DNA from: Bacillota bacterium
GTDB lineage: Bacteria; Bacillota; Proteinivoracia; UBA4975
Reading direction: 5' to 3'
Assembly (NCBI GenBank): GCA_012727415.1
Contig: JAAYHI010000079.1
Coordinates: 1 to 17,319, forward strand
Length of the DNA stretch: 17,319 nucleotides
Part shown: positions 7,490-14,976 of the stretch, in pieces
How positions within the stretch are numbered: position 1 is the first letter of the stretch
How the letters are laid out: every line of letters begins with the position of its first letter
Position numbers and translations under genes: made by a program
The notes under the pieces: generated by a model
What the model saw: only the letters and a program-made list of their open reading frames with translations
What the model was told of the DNA's origin: nothing
The model's database searches: none

Positions 7490-8610
7490 GCCTGGTACTT
7501 GTAGTAGCGGGGAACCCTTGCCGAAACCGCGCAGAGAATTTCGTAGCTGATAGTCCCTGTCAGTTGCGCCAGCTCATCAACGGAGATATGCTCCTGACCC
7601 TGGCTGCCGAATATCACCACTGGTTCGCCTACATCTGCCTCAGGCAGGTCAGTGATATCGGCCATGGTGTAATCCATGCAGATCCGGCCAATTTGAGGAA
7701 CCCGCCTTCCCTGGATGAGAAAATCAGCCTTCCCGGACAAGGTCCGGAAAAGACCGTCAGCATAGCCAATCGGCAGAGTGGCAATACGGCTGGGGCGGCT
7801 AGTGACAAATGTACGCCCATAGCTAATGGCTGTCCCTGCAGGCACTTCCTTTACAAAGGCGATGCTGGTATGCAATGACATAACCGGCTTAAGGGGAACA
7901 AGTTTCTTAACCTGGTCAGAAGGATAGAGCCCGTATAAGCTAATGCCAATTCTCACCATGTCAAAATAAGCCTCGGGAATTTCGATGGCTGCAGCGCTAT
8001 TGGCACAATGAGCGATAACCTGTGGTTTTTCTTTCTTTATTGTTTCCACTATCCTTTTATATTTATCCAACTGAGCTCTTGCATAGCCCTTGTCTTCCTC
8101 ATCAGCAGTGGCCAAATGAGTGAACACTCCCTCTAACTCCAGATGAGAAGAGAGTAGAATACGCCTGGCCAATTCCAGGCTGTCTGTATCCCTGGGGCCA
8201 AGTCTGCCCATGCCGGTATCAACCTTGAGGTGAACGCCCACCTTTCGCCGTTGGCGCCTCGCCTCATCCTCCATGAGCACAAGGGATGCAATATTAGTTA
8301 TCGCCGGAGTCAAGTGGTACTGAATTACCGCAGACAGGGACTCGGGAGGAAGATAGCCCAGTATCAAAATCGGGGCCGCCAGGCCTGCCTGCCGCAAGCG
8401 AACGCCCTCCTCAACCAAAGCAACAGCAAGCCAATCAGCCCCCGCCGCCAATGCTGCCCGAGCCACTTCCGCATCCCCATGGCCATATCCATCTGCTTTT
8501 ACAACTGCCATTAATCTGGTGGGCTGGGGAATATGGCGGCGAAATGCCTTGACGTTGTGAGCGATATGAGCCAGGTTGATTTCTGCCCAGGTAGGCCTGT
8601 ATCCTTGCAT
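7486..8610 (-). CDS. alr: Alanine racemase (PLP-dependent)
   Basis: Interconverts L- and D-alanine to supply D-alanine for peptidoglycan, in the cytoplasm. The 374-residue protein has the PLP lysine Lys38 in AVVKADGYGHG, the barrel motif HLKVDTGMGRLG near 127-138, and the second catalytic base Tyr264 in ISYGRTFVTSRPSRIATLPIGYADG. The frame is open back to 8715, but I chose the ATG at 8610 because AAGGAG lies 9 bases upstream and homologues start just before the TWAEINL-type segment. The longer version would start inside the cas6 terminator. mazE and mazF follow, as in Bacillus. No clear promoter was found between the cas6 terminator and the start. Confidence 0.96.
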   Translation of the reverse strand: MQGYRPTWAEINLAHIAHNVKAFRRHIPQPTRLMAVVKADGYGHGDAEVARAALAAGADWLAVALVEEGVRLRQAGLAAPILILGYLPPESLSAVIQYHLTPAITNIASLVLMEDEARRQRRKVGVHLKVDTGMGRLGPRDTDSLELARRILLSSHLELEGVFTHLATADEEDKGYARAQLDKYKRIVETIKKEKPQVIAHCANSAAAIEIPEAYFDMVRIGISLYGLYPSDQVKKLVPLKPVMSLHTSIAFVKEVPAGTAISYGRTFVTSRPSRIATLPIGYADGLFRTLSGKADFLIQGRRVPQIGRICMDYTMADITDLPEADVGEPVVIFGSQGQEHISVDELAQLTGTISYEILCAVSARVPRYYKYQA

Positions 8611-8686
8611 ATATACCATCTCCTTAGCAAGGGATATTTCTATATCGCCACAGAGAAGTCCTGCATCAGTATCACTCTTGGATAAC

Positions 8687-8712
8687 AAAAAACAGAAGCC
8701 CCCAGGCTTCTG
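8687..8712 (-). terminator. Intrinsic terminator after cas6
   Basis: An 8-bp perfect stem (CAGAAGCC with GGCTTCTG, 8693-8700 and 8705-8712) with a 4-base loop is followed by six T on the minus strand (complement of 8687-8692). It lies 12 bases after the cas6 stop codon and separates cas6 from alr. Confidence 0.9.
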
Positions 8713-8724
8713 CATAAAATCTTT

Positions 8725-9486
8725 TTAACCTACTTCGTCATCAATGGCCTCCTGAGTCGACGGCGGGTACCATACTTTCACCATGCCAAAGCCGCAATTA
8801 TTCCTGTTGCCAAAGCCCATGAGATAACCCACCCGAATGAGTTCCGGATTCCCGGATACTTTAAAGGGAATCATATAGCCCAGGATTTTTATGCCGTTGA
8901 AGTTTATCAGGCGGGTTACCCGGCGTTTATTTGCCATATAGCGCTGGTTAAACTCAAAGTTCAGGTTGTCGTTGGTAGGCAGAGAATCGTATACTCTATA
9001 ATGCTTATTTATAAGATCCTGACGCAATTTTTCCGTAAAGTCATGATCCTCTATGCGGCCATAACGCATATGCCCCTGAGTGGCTTCGGGATTGCAACAT
9101 ACTGTAATCGGCGACATACAGGAAAATTCCATGGAGTCGCTGATTTCCGGAGTCGCAAGGACCTCCACACTGTTGACAGGCATCTTTATGGTGCCCAGGG
9201 AAATCGCCCCGGCTTCAGTAAATCCCTTTAACACCGCTTCCAAGAAGTATCCTTTAATAGAAGAAATGTACCACTGCACATTATGGCCGAGATTGCAGAT
9301 TCCATGGGGAGATATGCTGTATTGCTCAAAATAAAGCTGGGAAAAGGTAAAAAGCCCAAGATCCCGCTTATGACCTATTGTCCTGAGGTTGTGGACGGTT
9401 CGAACAATGGCTTTATACAGACAATGATTATAATTATATGGCAAGACCGTACCCGGGTTGCATTGTAGAGTAACTTTTAGTCGCAT
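8725..9486 (-). CDS. cas6: Cas6-family CRISPR RNA endoribonuclease, solitary
   Basis: Cas6 enzymes cut CRISPR precursor RNA within each repeat, without metal ions. The 253-residue protein ends with the family glycine-rich signature GhGxxxxxGhG, seen here exactly as GFGNRNNCGFG about 20 residues from the C terminus. The N terminus, MRLKVTLQCNPGTVLPYNYN followed by His-Cys-Leu-Tyr-Lys, matches the ferredoxin-like first strand and the segment holding the usual catalytic histidine. I chose the ATG at 9486 (GGGAG nine bases upstream), which begins with the conserved strand; the frame stays open to 9549. No CRISPR repeats and no other cas genes occur in the window, so it would have to act on an array elsewhere or be a relic. 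The reading frame is intact. The promoter is unclear: TTGGCA with a poor -10 box in the 190-base gap upstream is the best candidate. Confidence 0.85.
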   Translation of the reverse strand: MRLKVTLQCNPGTVLPYNYNHCLYKAIVRTVHNLRTIGHKRDLGLFTFSQLYFEQYSISPHGICNLGHNVQWYISSIKGYFLEAVLKGFTEAGAISLGTIKMPVNSVEVLATPEISDSMEFSCMSPITVCCNPEATQGHMRYGRIEDHDFTEKLRQDLINKHYRVYDSLPTNDNLNFEFNQRYMANKRRVTRLINFNGIKILGYMIPFKVSGNPELIRVGYLMGFGNRNNCGFGMVKVWYPPSTQEAIDDEVG

Positions 9487-9676
9487 TTGTGCCAACTCCC
9501 TTAACAAGCAAAAATATGATTGCTTTAGATATAGATATCTTCGGCACAAATACCTTTTTCCCTTTTTATTGCCAAAAAAACTGTGGTACCAATTTCGACT
9601 TTTTTCGACAATGAGAAGTCAGGATTACGGTAATACATGGCTTTTCAGGCTTAGCAAACCAGCAGAAAGCCAAACC

Positions 9677-10246
9677 CTACATTCGCTTTTTTACAAAATC
9701 CATCAGCGGAGGTGCCAGGAAAAAGAGGACTATTGCACTAAGAATAATCTCCGGCACCAAATAACTTGCCTGGTACCCCAGGGAATATTTCCAGACCGGT
9801 ACCCCCTCGGGAGCAAACTCGCCAAAAAACCAAATCCCCGCATAGAAATGACTGATAAACCGGCCCCCAAGGCCAACAACGGCAGCAGCAACAGCCAGTA
9901 AAGACTGCCCCCAGCGGCTGTTAACCAGCCCCTTTCTGGCGGGATTCCAGACAACCCCCGCCAGTCCCAGTGCGCCAAAGGCTATAGGATAGTCCAACAG
10001 CCACTGCACTACAGATACCATCCAGCCGCCAAAAGAATAATCAATTATCCCGTAGAGAATACCTACAGCGATTCCCACTGACGGTCCCCGCATCATCCCA
10101 ATGAGCAACAGGGGTATCATGCTGCCGGCGGTGACAGAGCCGCCATAGGGCAGTGTGATTATTCTAATAAACTGCCCCAGGACTGTGGCCAATGCCAACA
10201 TCATTCCGACCTCTACAATGGTGCGGACTGCAATCCCGTTTTTCAC
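9677..10246 (-). CDS. thiT: Energy-coupling factor transporter substrate-binding subunit for thiamine
   Basis: ThiT is the membrane S component that captures thiamine and delivers it to a shared ECF module (EcfT and two ATPases), which is encoded elsewhere. The 189-residue protein is strongly hydrophobic with about six membrane segments. It shows the family pattern of an AxxxALATVLG-like first helix, YGGSVTAGSMIPLLLIGMMR near 34-53, and GxxxGILYGIIDY just after. A Lys/Arg-rich C terminus (VKKRM) fits the inside-positive rule. The start is GTG, seven bases after GGAGG. A TPP riboswitch and terminator lie directly upstream, which independently supports thiamine as the substrate and predicts shut-off when TPP is plentiful. 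Confidence 0.93.
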   Translation of the reverse strand: MKNGIAVRTIVEVGMMLALATVLGQFIRIITLPYGGSVTAGSMIPLLLIGMMRGPSVGIAVGILYGIIDYSFGGWMVSVVQWLLDYPIAFGALGLAGVVWNPARKGLVNSRWGQSLLAVAAAVVGLGGRFISHFYAGIWFFGEFAPEGVPVWKYSLGYQASYLVPEIILSAIVLFFLAPPLMDFVKKRM

Positions 10247-10271
10247 AATACTTCCTCCCTTTTGGTCCAGG

Positions 10272-10303
10272 AAAAAAATCAGGCGCGCCCCCTGGGCACG
10301 CCT
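10272..10303 (-). terminator. Riboswitch expression-platform terminator upstream of thiT
   Basis: A 10-bp GC-rich stem (10281-10290 with 10294-10303, one G-U pair) with a 3-base loop is followed two bases later by seven T on the minus strand. It sits between the TPP aptamer and the thiT ribosome binding site. This indicates control by premature transcription termination. Confidence 0.9.
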
Positions 10304-10321
10304 ATTGGCAAGTATACAACA

Positions 10322-10410
10322 CAGCGTTCCCTACGCAGGCATTACCCTGATCAGGTTACGGGTCAGGAGCTACACAGCCCTATCTCAGCCCCTTTTAGGA
10401 GCCCCCCAGA
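10322..10410 (-). ncRNA. TPP riboswitch (THI element)
   Basis: The minus strand holds the conserved aptamer blocks in order: GGGGCTGAGATAGGGC (pyrimidine-sensing CTGAGA at the complement of 10383-10388), GACCC, ACCTGATCAGGGTAATGCC (the diphosphate-side helix and its junction) and GCGTAGGGA (complement of 10328-10336). A promoter lies immediately upstream and an intrinsic terminator downstream, then thiT. By analogy with the class, TPP binding should favour the terminator and reduce thiT transcription. The outer borders are approximate. Confidence 0.95.
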
Positions 10411-10427
10411 CCGATGTATTTTTTTTA

Positions 10428-10456
10428 ATAATACCAGATTACAGCAGAAAGGTAAA
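10428..10456 (-). promoter_or_regulatory. Promoter for the TPP riboswitch-thiT transcript
   Basis: TTTACC (complement of 10451-10456), a 17-base spacer and TATTAT (complement of 10428-10433) lie just downstream of the stop codon of the preceding gene. The predicted start point is about ten bases before the aptamer. Confidence 0.65.
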
Positions 10457-10463
10457 CCGGAAT

Positions 10464-11585
10464 TTATCCTTCCTGCTCCTGAGCTTGCCTGAACTCGGCC
10501 AGCAGCAGGTCGACCATACGCCCATAGCTTCTGACACCATCCTGCTGGCGATTGGCCTTGAGGTAAGAATCATTGATGTCGGTGGACAGTTGCTGTACCG
10601 GTCCTTCGAACCGCGCCCAATAGGCTTGCCAGTCTTTCAGGTCTCTGTTAATGCCGTCGCAGTATTGCTTTCTGACGTTTTTATAGGCCTCTCTGTCTGC
10701 CCGGTAAAGGGCATTCATGGTATTCATCAGCGCCAACATCGTCCCGGAATATTGAAATTCCACATGCGGATGCAAAGAACATGCAAGATAACTGAGAAAG
10801 TTGGCCTCATCCTCCCGGGCAAAGCCCCGCTGATGGGCCATCTCGTGGGCCGCAGTTGCAGGAAGCATAAAATGGGGGATGTCAATGTTGACATTGGCTT
10901 CAGCGGTGAAGGGAAAATACATGCCGCTGATACCGGTATAGGACCAGTAGCGGGACAGAAAAACCCCTTTGGGAGGGCCATACTTTCCCCCCAGTTCGGG
11001 GTAAAATTCTGCCGCCCTTTGGTAGCCTGTTTCTGCCTGGGCAAACATCTGGCGAATGCCGGAGCTTAAAGTCATTACGCCCCGATCGTTCTCAGCAACC
11101 TGAGCCCGCAGAGAATTAGCCTTTTCCGTCAGAGCCAGGGCCAGCTCAGTGAGCTCCTCCACCGCTGCAGGCTCTACCGGCAGCCCTGAAATCTCGGCAA
11201 AGGAAAGGCGGCTGTAGTTTAAGCCCCACAACATGTAAAAGCCAACATAAATCAGAACTAATATCAGGGCGATTTTCCCGATTCCCCGAGGGCAGGCACC
11301 CAGGAATTCCCGGGGCTTTTTTACAAGAGCAATGACCCCCCGGATGATTTGGACCAAAGAGAAGATCACAAGGCCCACCACCGTGACTTCAGCGACAGAA
11401 AAGGGAAATATACCGGTAAGGCGGCTGAGGCAGCTGCTAATCCACCTGTAAATCGCCCTCGAGTAACCCGACTCAATCAGCAGGGGAAACCTGGGGGCAG
11501 TCAAGGACAAAATCACGCCGATGCCAATGATGGCGCCGATTACAACCGTTGCCGGGCGAATTTTCCGAGACCGCTTTTTTTTCAT
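10464..11585 (-). CDS. DUF3810-family membrane protein with HExxH metalloprotease-like motif
   Basis: A 373-residue protein of unknown role. It begins with a basic KKKRSRK segment, followed by three predicted membrane helices near residues 12-30, 60-88 and 103-123, and then a large soluble domain. That domain contains AAHEMAHQRG (HExxH near 247-251) followed by EDEANFLSYL, where a Glu could be the third zinc ligand, as in gluzincin-type peptidases. This layout matches what I know as DUF3810. The start chosen is the ATG at 11585 before the basic segment, with GGGGTG upstream; the frame is open to 11621. The gene has its own extended -10 promoter under a palindrome. Protease activity is plausible but unproven. 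Confidence 0.8.
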   Translation of the reverse strand: MKKKRSRKIRPATVVIGAIIGIGVILSLTAPRFPLLIESGYSRAIYRWISSCLSRLTGIFPFSVAEVTVVGLVIFSLVQIIRGVIALVKKPREFLGACPRGIGKIALILVLIYVGFYMLWGLNYSRLSFAEISGLPVEPAAVEELTELALALTEKANSLRAQVAENDRGVMTLSSGIRQMFAQAETGYQRAAEFYPELGGKYGPPKGVFLSRYWSYTGISGMYFPFTAEANVNIDIPHFMLPATAAHEMAHQRGFAREDEANFLSYLACSLHPHVEFQYSGTMLALMNTMNALYRADREAYKNVRKQYCDGINRDLKDWQAYWARFEGPVQQLSTDINDSYLKANRQQDGVRSYGRMVDLLLAEFRQAQEQEG

Positions 11586-11646
11586 TCCTTCACCCCTTCC
11601 CGGAAATATGTCGCAGAGCACACCTCAGGGCGAACCCTTTGGATTG

Positions 11647-11661
11647 ATGCTATTATAGCAT
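11647..11661 (-). promoter_or_regulatory. Extended -10 promoter inside a perfect palindrome, upstream of the DUF3810 gene
   Basis: ATGCTAT-T-ATAGCAT is a 15-base inverted repeat with a single central base. On the minus strand it contains TGCTATAAT, an extended -10 element (TATAAT is the complement of 11652-11657). No good -35 box is present at 17 bases, which fits an extended -10 promoter. The palindrome could serve as a repressor operator. Confidence 0.5.
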
Positions 11662-11707
11662 ACCCGGAGTGAGGGGAAGCAAGGCAATAAGACCGGCGGT
11701 GGGTCAA

Positions 11708-12172
11708 CTATACTTCCTTGATCATTATCAGGCAGAGGTTGTGGGCATCCCACATTTCTGTAAGGGTGATAAGGGGTTCAAACCCAACCTTCTGGTAGAA
11801 CCGGCGGGTGCGCTCATAGTGCTCATTTCTTGCCAAATCACTCAGGGTCTTGACTATTGCGTATTTGCATCCCTTCTGCCTGAAGTAAAGTTCTGCCGCC
11901 TCAATCAGCTGCTGGCCGATACCCCGTCGCTGATACTCCGGCAGTATCCCCATGACATAGATATCCCCGGTGCGGCCATAATGAATTTTAACCGCAATGA
12001 ACCCAACGCACATTTCTCCCTTTAAGGCCGCCCAAAAGGGCAAGGTCGCCACGCCGGCAATGTAATCCAGGAGGGCATCCTCGATTCCAAACCAAGCGGG
12101 CAGCTCCCGCAGCACCCTCTCTGCATACAATGACTTCTCCCTGGCGTCGGCAATGTTTTCAATCCGAATCAT
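11708..12172 (-). CDS. GNAT-family N-acetyltransferase
   Basis: A 154-residue soluble protein with the acetyl-CoA-binding motif A of the GNAT fold, GILPEYQRRGIGQQLIEAAE near 75-94 (the Q-R-R-G-I-G loop at 81-86). It is followed by a motif B-like segment NEHYERTRRFYQKVGFEPL near 116-134. It presumably transfers an acetyl group from acetyl-CoA to an amine, but the substrate is not evident. The ATG is preceded by AAAGGGGCGGGG. It starts only 25 bases beyond the hairpin that follows grdD, so either that terminator leaks or a promoter lies within grdD. No strong terminator follows. Confidence 0.85.
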   Translation of the reverse strand: MIRIENIADAREKSLYAERVLRELPAWFGIEDALLDYIAGVATLPFWAALKGEMCVGFIAVKIHYGRTGDIYVMGILPEYQRRGIGQQLIEAAELYFRQKGCKYAIVKTLSDLARNEHYERTRRFYQKVGFEPLITLTEMWDAHNLCLIMIKEV

Positions 12173-12197
12173 ATTCCCCGCCCCTTTCTGAACAGAA

Positions 12198-12220
12198 GCC
12201 CCGGCAGATCCTGCCGGGGC
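12198..12220 (-). terminator. Terminator-like hairpin after grdD
   Basis: A perfect 10-bp GC-rich stem (12198-12207 with 12211-12220) with a 3-base loop lies 6 bases after the grdD stop codon. The downstream T tract is interrupted (TTCTGTTC), so termination may be partial. Confidence 0.65.
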
Positions 12221-12226
12221 CTTGTA

Positions 12227-13384
12227 CTAACTGAGATAATTCTTTTCTGTAAGAACTGCCCTGGCCCTTTCCTTATCCTCGGCAGCCACCATGATGACGG
12301 GGCCGGCGCAGCCCATGCCGCTTTCGGCATAGATTCCTTCAGCCCACAGAGACCGCACTGCTTCGTCCAGTTCCAGAATGTCAATTCCGGCGATGTCCTC
12401 AGTAACCAGCTTTTTGGCGGGAGGCGCTGCCTCCTTTGGTGCCTGCTTTTCCTCTTTCTTTAACAACGCCAGCAATCCTGCCTGGTATGCCCCCTGGAAT
12501 TCTGCAGCTGCAAGCTCAGGCAGCTTGCCCTGGCTGCAGTTGGCGGCATACTGGATGGCATTTGCAATGACGGGTGCCCCTGATGCCCTGGAGATAATGT
12601 TGATGATTTTGGCAAAATTGGCTCCCACTCCGGGCCCATAGCCCCAGCCCGTCGTCTCATAGGTGCCGCCGCTGGTGAAGGCGGAAAAGACTTTCATGAG
12701 CAAGTTGCCGGTAAGGGTGTCGCAGACAACCACGTCCGCGCTGCCTGTCAGCAGGTCGTTGCCCCGCAGGACACTGCCTCCGTCGCTGCGCACAGATTCA
12801 GTAAAGCTGATTGCATAGCCCTGTTTATTGAGTGTCTGCAAAATCCTCTCTACCTGCCTGGCACCGTCAACATTGAGGATGCCTACCCGAGGGTTCTCTA
12901 TTCCCATGGCCTTAGCCACGGCAATGCCGCCGATGGTATTGAGAACCATGGCCTCAACCCGATCGGTGGCAGTGGTGCCAGTGGTGGTTGCCAGGAACAG
13001 AGGCTTGCCCCGGGCGGGGGTCATAATCCTGCCGACGGTGGATACACCCAGGGGAAAGTTGTAGTGCAGGGTAACAGCGGCATCGGCCTTGCCGGAGGCG
13101 AGGAGTTCCTCCATGATATCGTGGCTGTCTGCCTCGCAATCGCTCTCAATTACCGGGAGCTCAGTCTCCGCCTTGGGGCCAATCAATACTACATTCAACC
13201 CTGGGTTTTGCTGCACTGCCAGCTCTGCCCCCTTAACCAGCTCTTCCACTCCCAATTCGCTGCCCAGGGTGGTAAGGGCGACGGTGGTGCCGGTTCCGAA
13301 ACTGCCGGTCTCAATGGCATCTGCCAGTTGGGTAAACAACTCACCGGCCTGGCGTTTAATTTCCAGGTTGGTCAAAGTCAGCAC
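12227..13384 (-). CDS. grdD: Glycine reductase complex component C, alpha subunit
   Basis: GrdD is the PlsX-like half of protein C. It takes the acetyl group generated on the complex and releases it as acetyl phosphate by phosphorolysis. The 385-residue protein has the PlsX-type segments NVVLIGP near 64-70, a central MTPARGKPLF stretch, and FTSGGTYETTGWGYGPGVGANFAKII. The C-terminal Cys359 in SGMGCAGP falls at the position reported for the acetyl-thioester cysteine of the Eubacterium acidaminophilum protein. The annotated start is GTG three bases after the grdC stop codon. The only SD-like sequence (AGGGG) abuts it, so the in-frame TTG three codons downstream (13375), eight bases from AGGGGG, is a real alternative and would shift numbering by three. 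Last gene of the grd operon here. Confidence 0.93.
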   Translation of the reverse strand: MLTLTNLEIKRQAGELFTQLADAIETGSFGTGTTVALTTLGSELGVEELVKGAELAVQQNPGLNVVLIGPKAETELPVIESDCEADSHDIMEELLASGKADAAVTLHYNFPLGVSTVGRIMTPARGKPLFLATTTGTTATDRVEAMVLNTIGGIAVAKAMGIENPRVGILNVDGARQVERILQTLNKQGYAISFTESVRSDGGSVLRGNDLLTGSADVVVCDTLTGNLLMKVFSAFTSGGTYETTGWGYGPGVGANFAKIINIISRASGAPVIANAIQYAANCSQGKLPELAAAEFQGAYQAGLLALLKKEEKQAPKEAAPPAKKLVTEDIAGIDILELDEAVRSLWAEGIYAESGMGCAGPVIMVAAEDKERARAVLTEKNYLS

Positions 13385-13387
13385 CCC

Positions 13388-14920
13388 CTATTCTTCTTCC
13401 ATCAGACGCTCGGCCACTGCCCTCATGGCGGCAGCCACTACCTTCTTGACGGCGTCGGTGTCGACGGCCCCAGCGGCGCTCTCGCCGGAATTAGCTTCGA
13501 TGACAAAGGACACGCCATCAAAGAGGTTGGTCATGCGACCGAGGAAAAGACTGCCTTTACCCACTACCATCATCCGCTTCATTTTGCCTTCCAGCATTAA
13601 ATCCCTGGCATAGCCAATGAAAGGCGCGCCGGAGGGGATATGGCCCTGAGTAGGCGCAAAGCCAGGCATGCCGTGCTCGGCAACAAAATCGCCTAACTGC
13701 TGCCGTTCAATATCCCCGCGTTTGACGCCCAGGGCAGCGATCATTTTGTAGTTGGCGTTGGGGACATCCCCGGCACCGGCGGGAACAGTGATCTCGGGGT
13801 TTTGCATCTCAACGGAGTATTTGTCCACATCGGTAATTTTTAAGCCCGCCCTGTCAAGGGGATCGGTGACAAGGGCTTCCATCACGGCCTGAGGAGCAGA
13901 GCCTCTGCCGATGTTGTGGCGGCCAACAATGTCGGTGCGAATAACAGGGTTGACGCCGTCATTTTCACTGATGAGGACGGCGAAGGCCCCCAGCATGTCT
14001 TCCAGCACCGGCATGCCTTTGCCCACATGGTCCTTGCCGTTCATACCCAGCTTGGCAGTTGCGCCGCCGGCGACCACGGCCACATTCTTGTAGACCCCGG
14101 CTTGAACCAAAGCTGCCGCCTGAACCAGGGCATGGGCGGGAGCAGCACAGAAGCCCCTGAGGTCGCTGCCGGTGGCATTTACACAGCCGCAGACTTCGCC
14201 AATGGCCTTGGCAAAGTTGCCGCCTCCACGCTGGTTAATATCGCCGCAGGCCTCTTCTGAACATTCAATGATGTACTCTATTTCTTCCGGAGCAAGATCG
14301 TTTTTGGCGATTAAGTTTTTCAAGGCCAATACGCCTGAGGCTTTAACCACCAGATTTTCCAGCATGACATGGGCGTTGAGGTTGACATCCCAGTCGTGGG
14401 CTCTCTTGACACATCCCACCAGCTTGCCATCGAAGTGCAATTCTTCAGCCTTGTGATCCTGAATGCGCATTTCAATGTCTTCCAGCCCATACCCTTCTTT
14501 GAGAAGATCGGCCTGGTGGGCAAAAAGAGGATGAGAGGCTATTCTTTCTTTGAGTTCTTCGGTAAAGGATTTTTCCAGCATCACTAAATCAAAGGCATCG
14601 GAAATCTTCAACAGGGCGTAGAACAGGGCCTCATCCATTATTTCTCCGTACTTGCCCTGGGAATCTCCCTGAACCGGATTTTCGTACCAGGGTTTGGCAA
14701 TGTTGTTAAGCTCGTCGGGCAGCAGATTGCCAATATAAGCCTGGTTGGGGGGGTAATTTACAACTTCAGAAAAGGAGCGCAGATGTTGGGGAAGTTTGCG
14801 CAGGTATTCAGAATAGGGATTCTTAGCCCGCTCCATATTTTGCGTCGACCCTTGGACCAGCAAGAGGTTAGGTGCGTGAACCAAGGCATAGGCTGTACCT
14901 TTGATAACAGGATAGTTCAT
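13388..14920 (-). CDS. grdC: Glycine reductase complex component C, beta subunit
   Basis: GrdC is the FabH/thiolase-fold partner of GrdD in protein C, which converts the acetyl intermediate and phosphate to acetyl phosphate. The 510 residues match the family length. Recognisable are the N terminus (GTAYALVHAPNLLLVQGST near 8-26) and the condensing-enzyme-like loop GSDLRGFCAAPAHALVQAA near 251-269 with Cys258 as a candidate active thiol. A glycine-rich stretch GGGNFAKAIGEVCGC near 232-246 and GKGSLFLGRMTNLFDG near the C terminus also fit. The ATG has GGAGG seven bases upstream. It is separated from grdB by 56 bases that hold a strong hairpin, and is only 3 bases from grdD. Identity follows from both sequence and the E-A-B-C-D operon order. 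Confidence 0.95.
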   Translation of the reverse strand: MNYPVIKGTAYALVHAPNLLLVQGSTQNMERAKNPYSEYLRKLPQHLRSFSEVVNYPPNQAYIGNLLPDELNNIAKPWYENPVQGDSQGKYGEIMDEALFYALLKISDAFDLVMLEKSFTEELKERIASHPLFAHQADLLKEGYGLEDIEMRIQDHKAEELHFDGKLVGCVKRAHDWDVNLNAHVMLENLVVKASGVLALKNLIAKNDLAPEEIEYIIECSEEACGDINQRGGGNFAKAIGEVCGCVNATGSDLRGFCAAPAHALVQAAALVQAGVYKNVAVVAGGATAKLGMNGKDHVGKGMPVLEDMLGAFAVLISENDGVNPVIRTDIVGRHNIGRGSAPQAVMEALVTDPLDRAGLKITDVDKYSVEMQNPEITVPAGAGDVPNANYKMIAALGVKRGDIERQQLGDFVAEHGMPGFAPTQGHIPSGAPFIGYARDLMLEGKMKRMMVVGKGSLFLGRMTNLFDGVSFVIEANSGESAAGAVDTDAVKKVVAAAMRAVAERLMEEE

Positions 14921-14946
14921 GTTTCTACCTCCTTCATTGCTAAAAT

Positions 14947-14969
14947 TAGGGCGGCCAGAGGCCGCCCTA
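14947..14969 (-). terminator. Strong hairpin between grdB and grdC, possible attenuator or RNA-stability element
   Basis: TAGGGCGGCC and GGCCGCCCTA form a perfect 10-bp, mostly GC stem with a 3-base loop. It starts 7 bases after the grdB stop codon and is followed on the minus strand by AATTTTAG. The T tract is short, so it may end only some transcripts or protect the 3' end of a processed grdE-A-B mRNA. Confidence 0.6.
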
Positions 14970-14976
14970 TTGTCCT

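Noticed and set aside
8611..8715. N-terminal extension of alanine racemase to the GTG/ATG further upstream
   Set aside because: It would begin within the cas6 terminator and has no homologous sequence; the ATG at 8610 has the proper RBS.
9639..9671. Inverted repeat GGCTTT/AAAGCC after thiT as a terminator
   Set aside because: Only 6 bp, a 21-base loop and no T tract on the minus strand; the 190-base gap otherwise shows only a weak promoter candidate for cas6.
8600..9700. CRISPR array near cas6
   Set aside because: No regularly spaced repeat was found around the gene or elsewhere in the window.
10155..11069. Plus-strand frame of 304 codons
   Set aside because: Runs across the riboswitch and antisense to two supported genes; no recognisable motifs.
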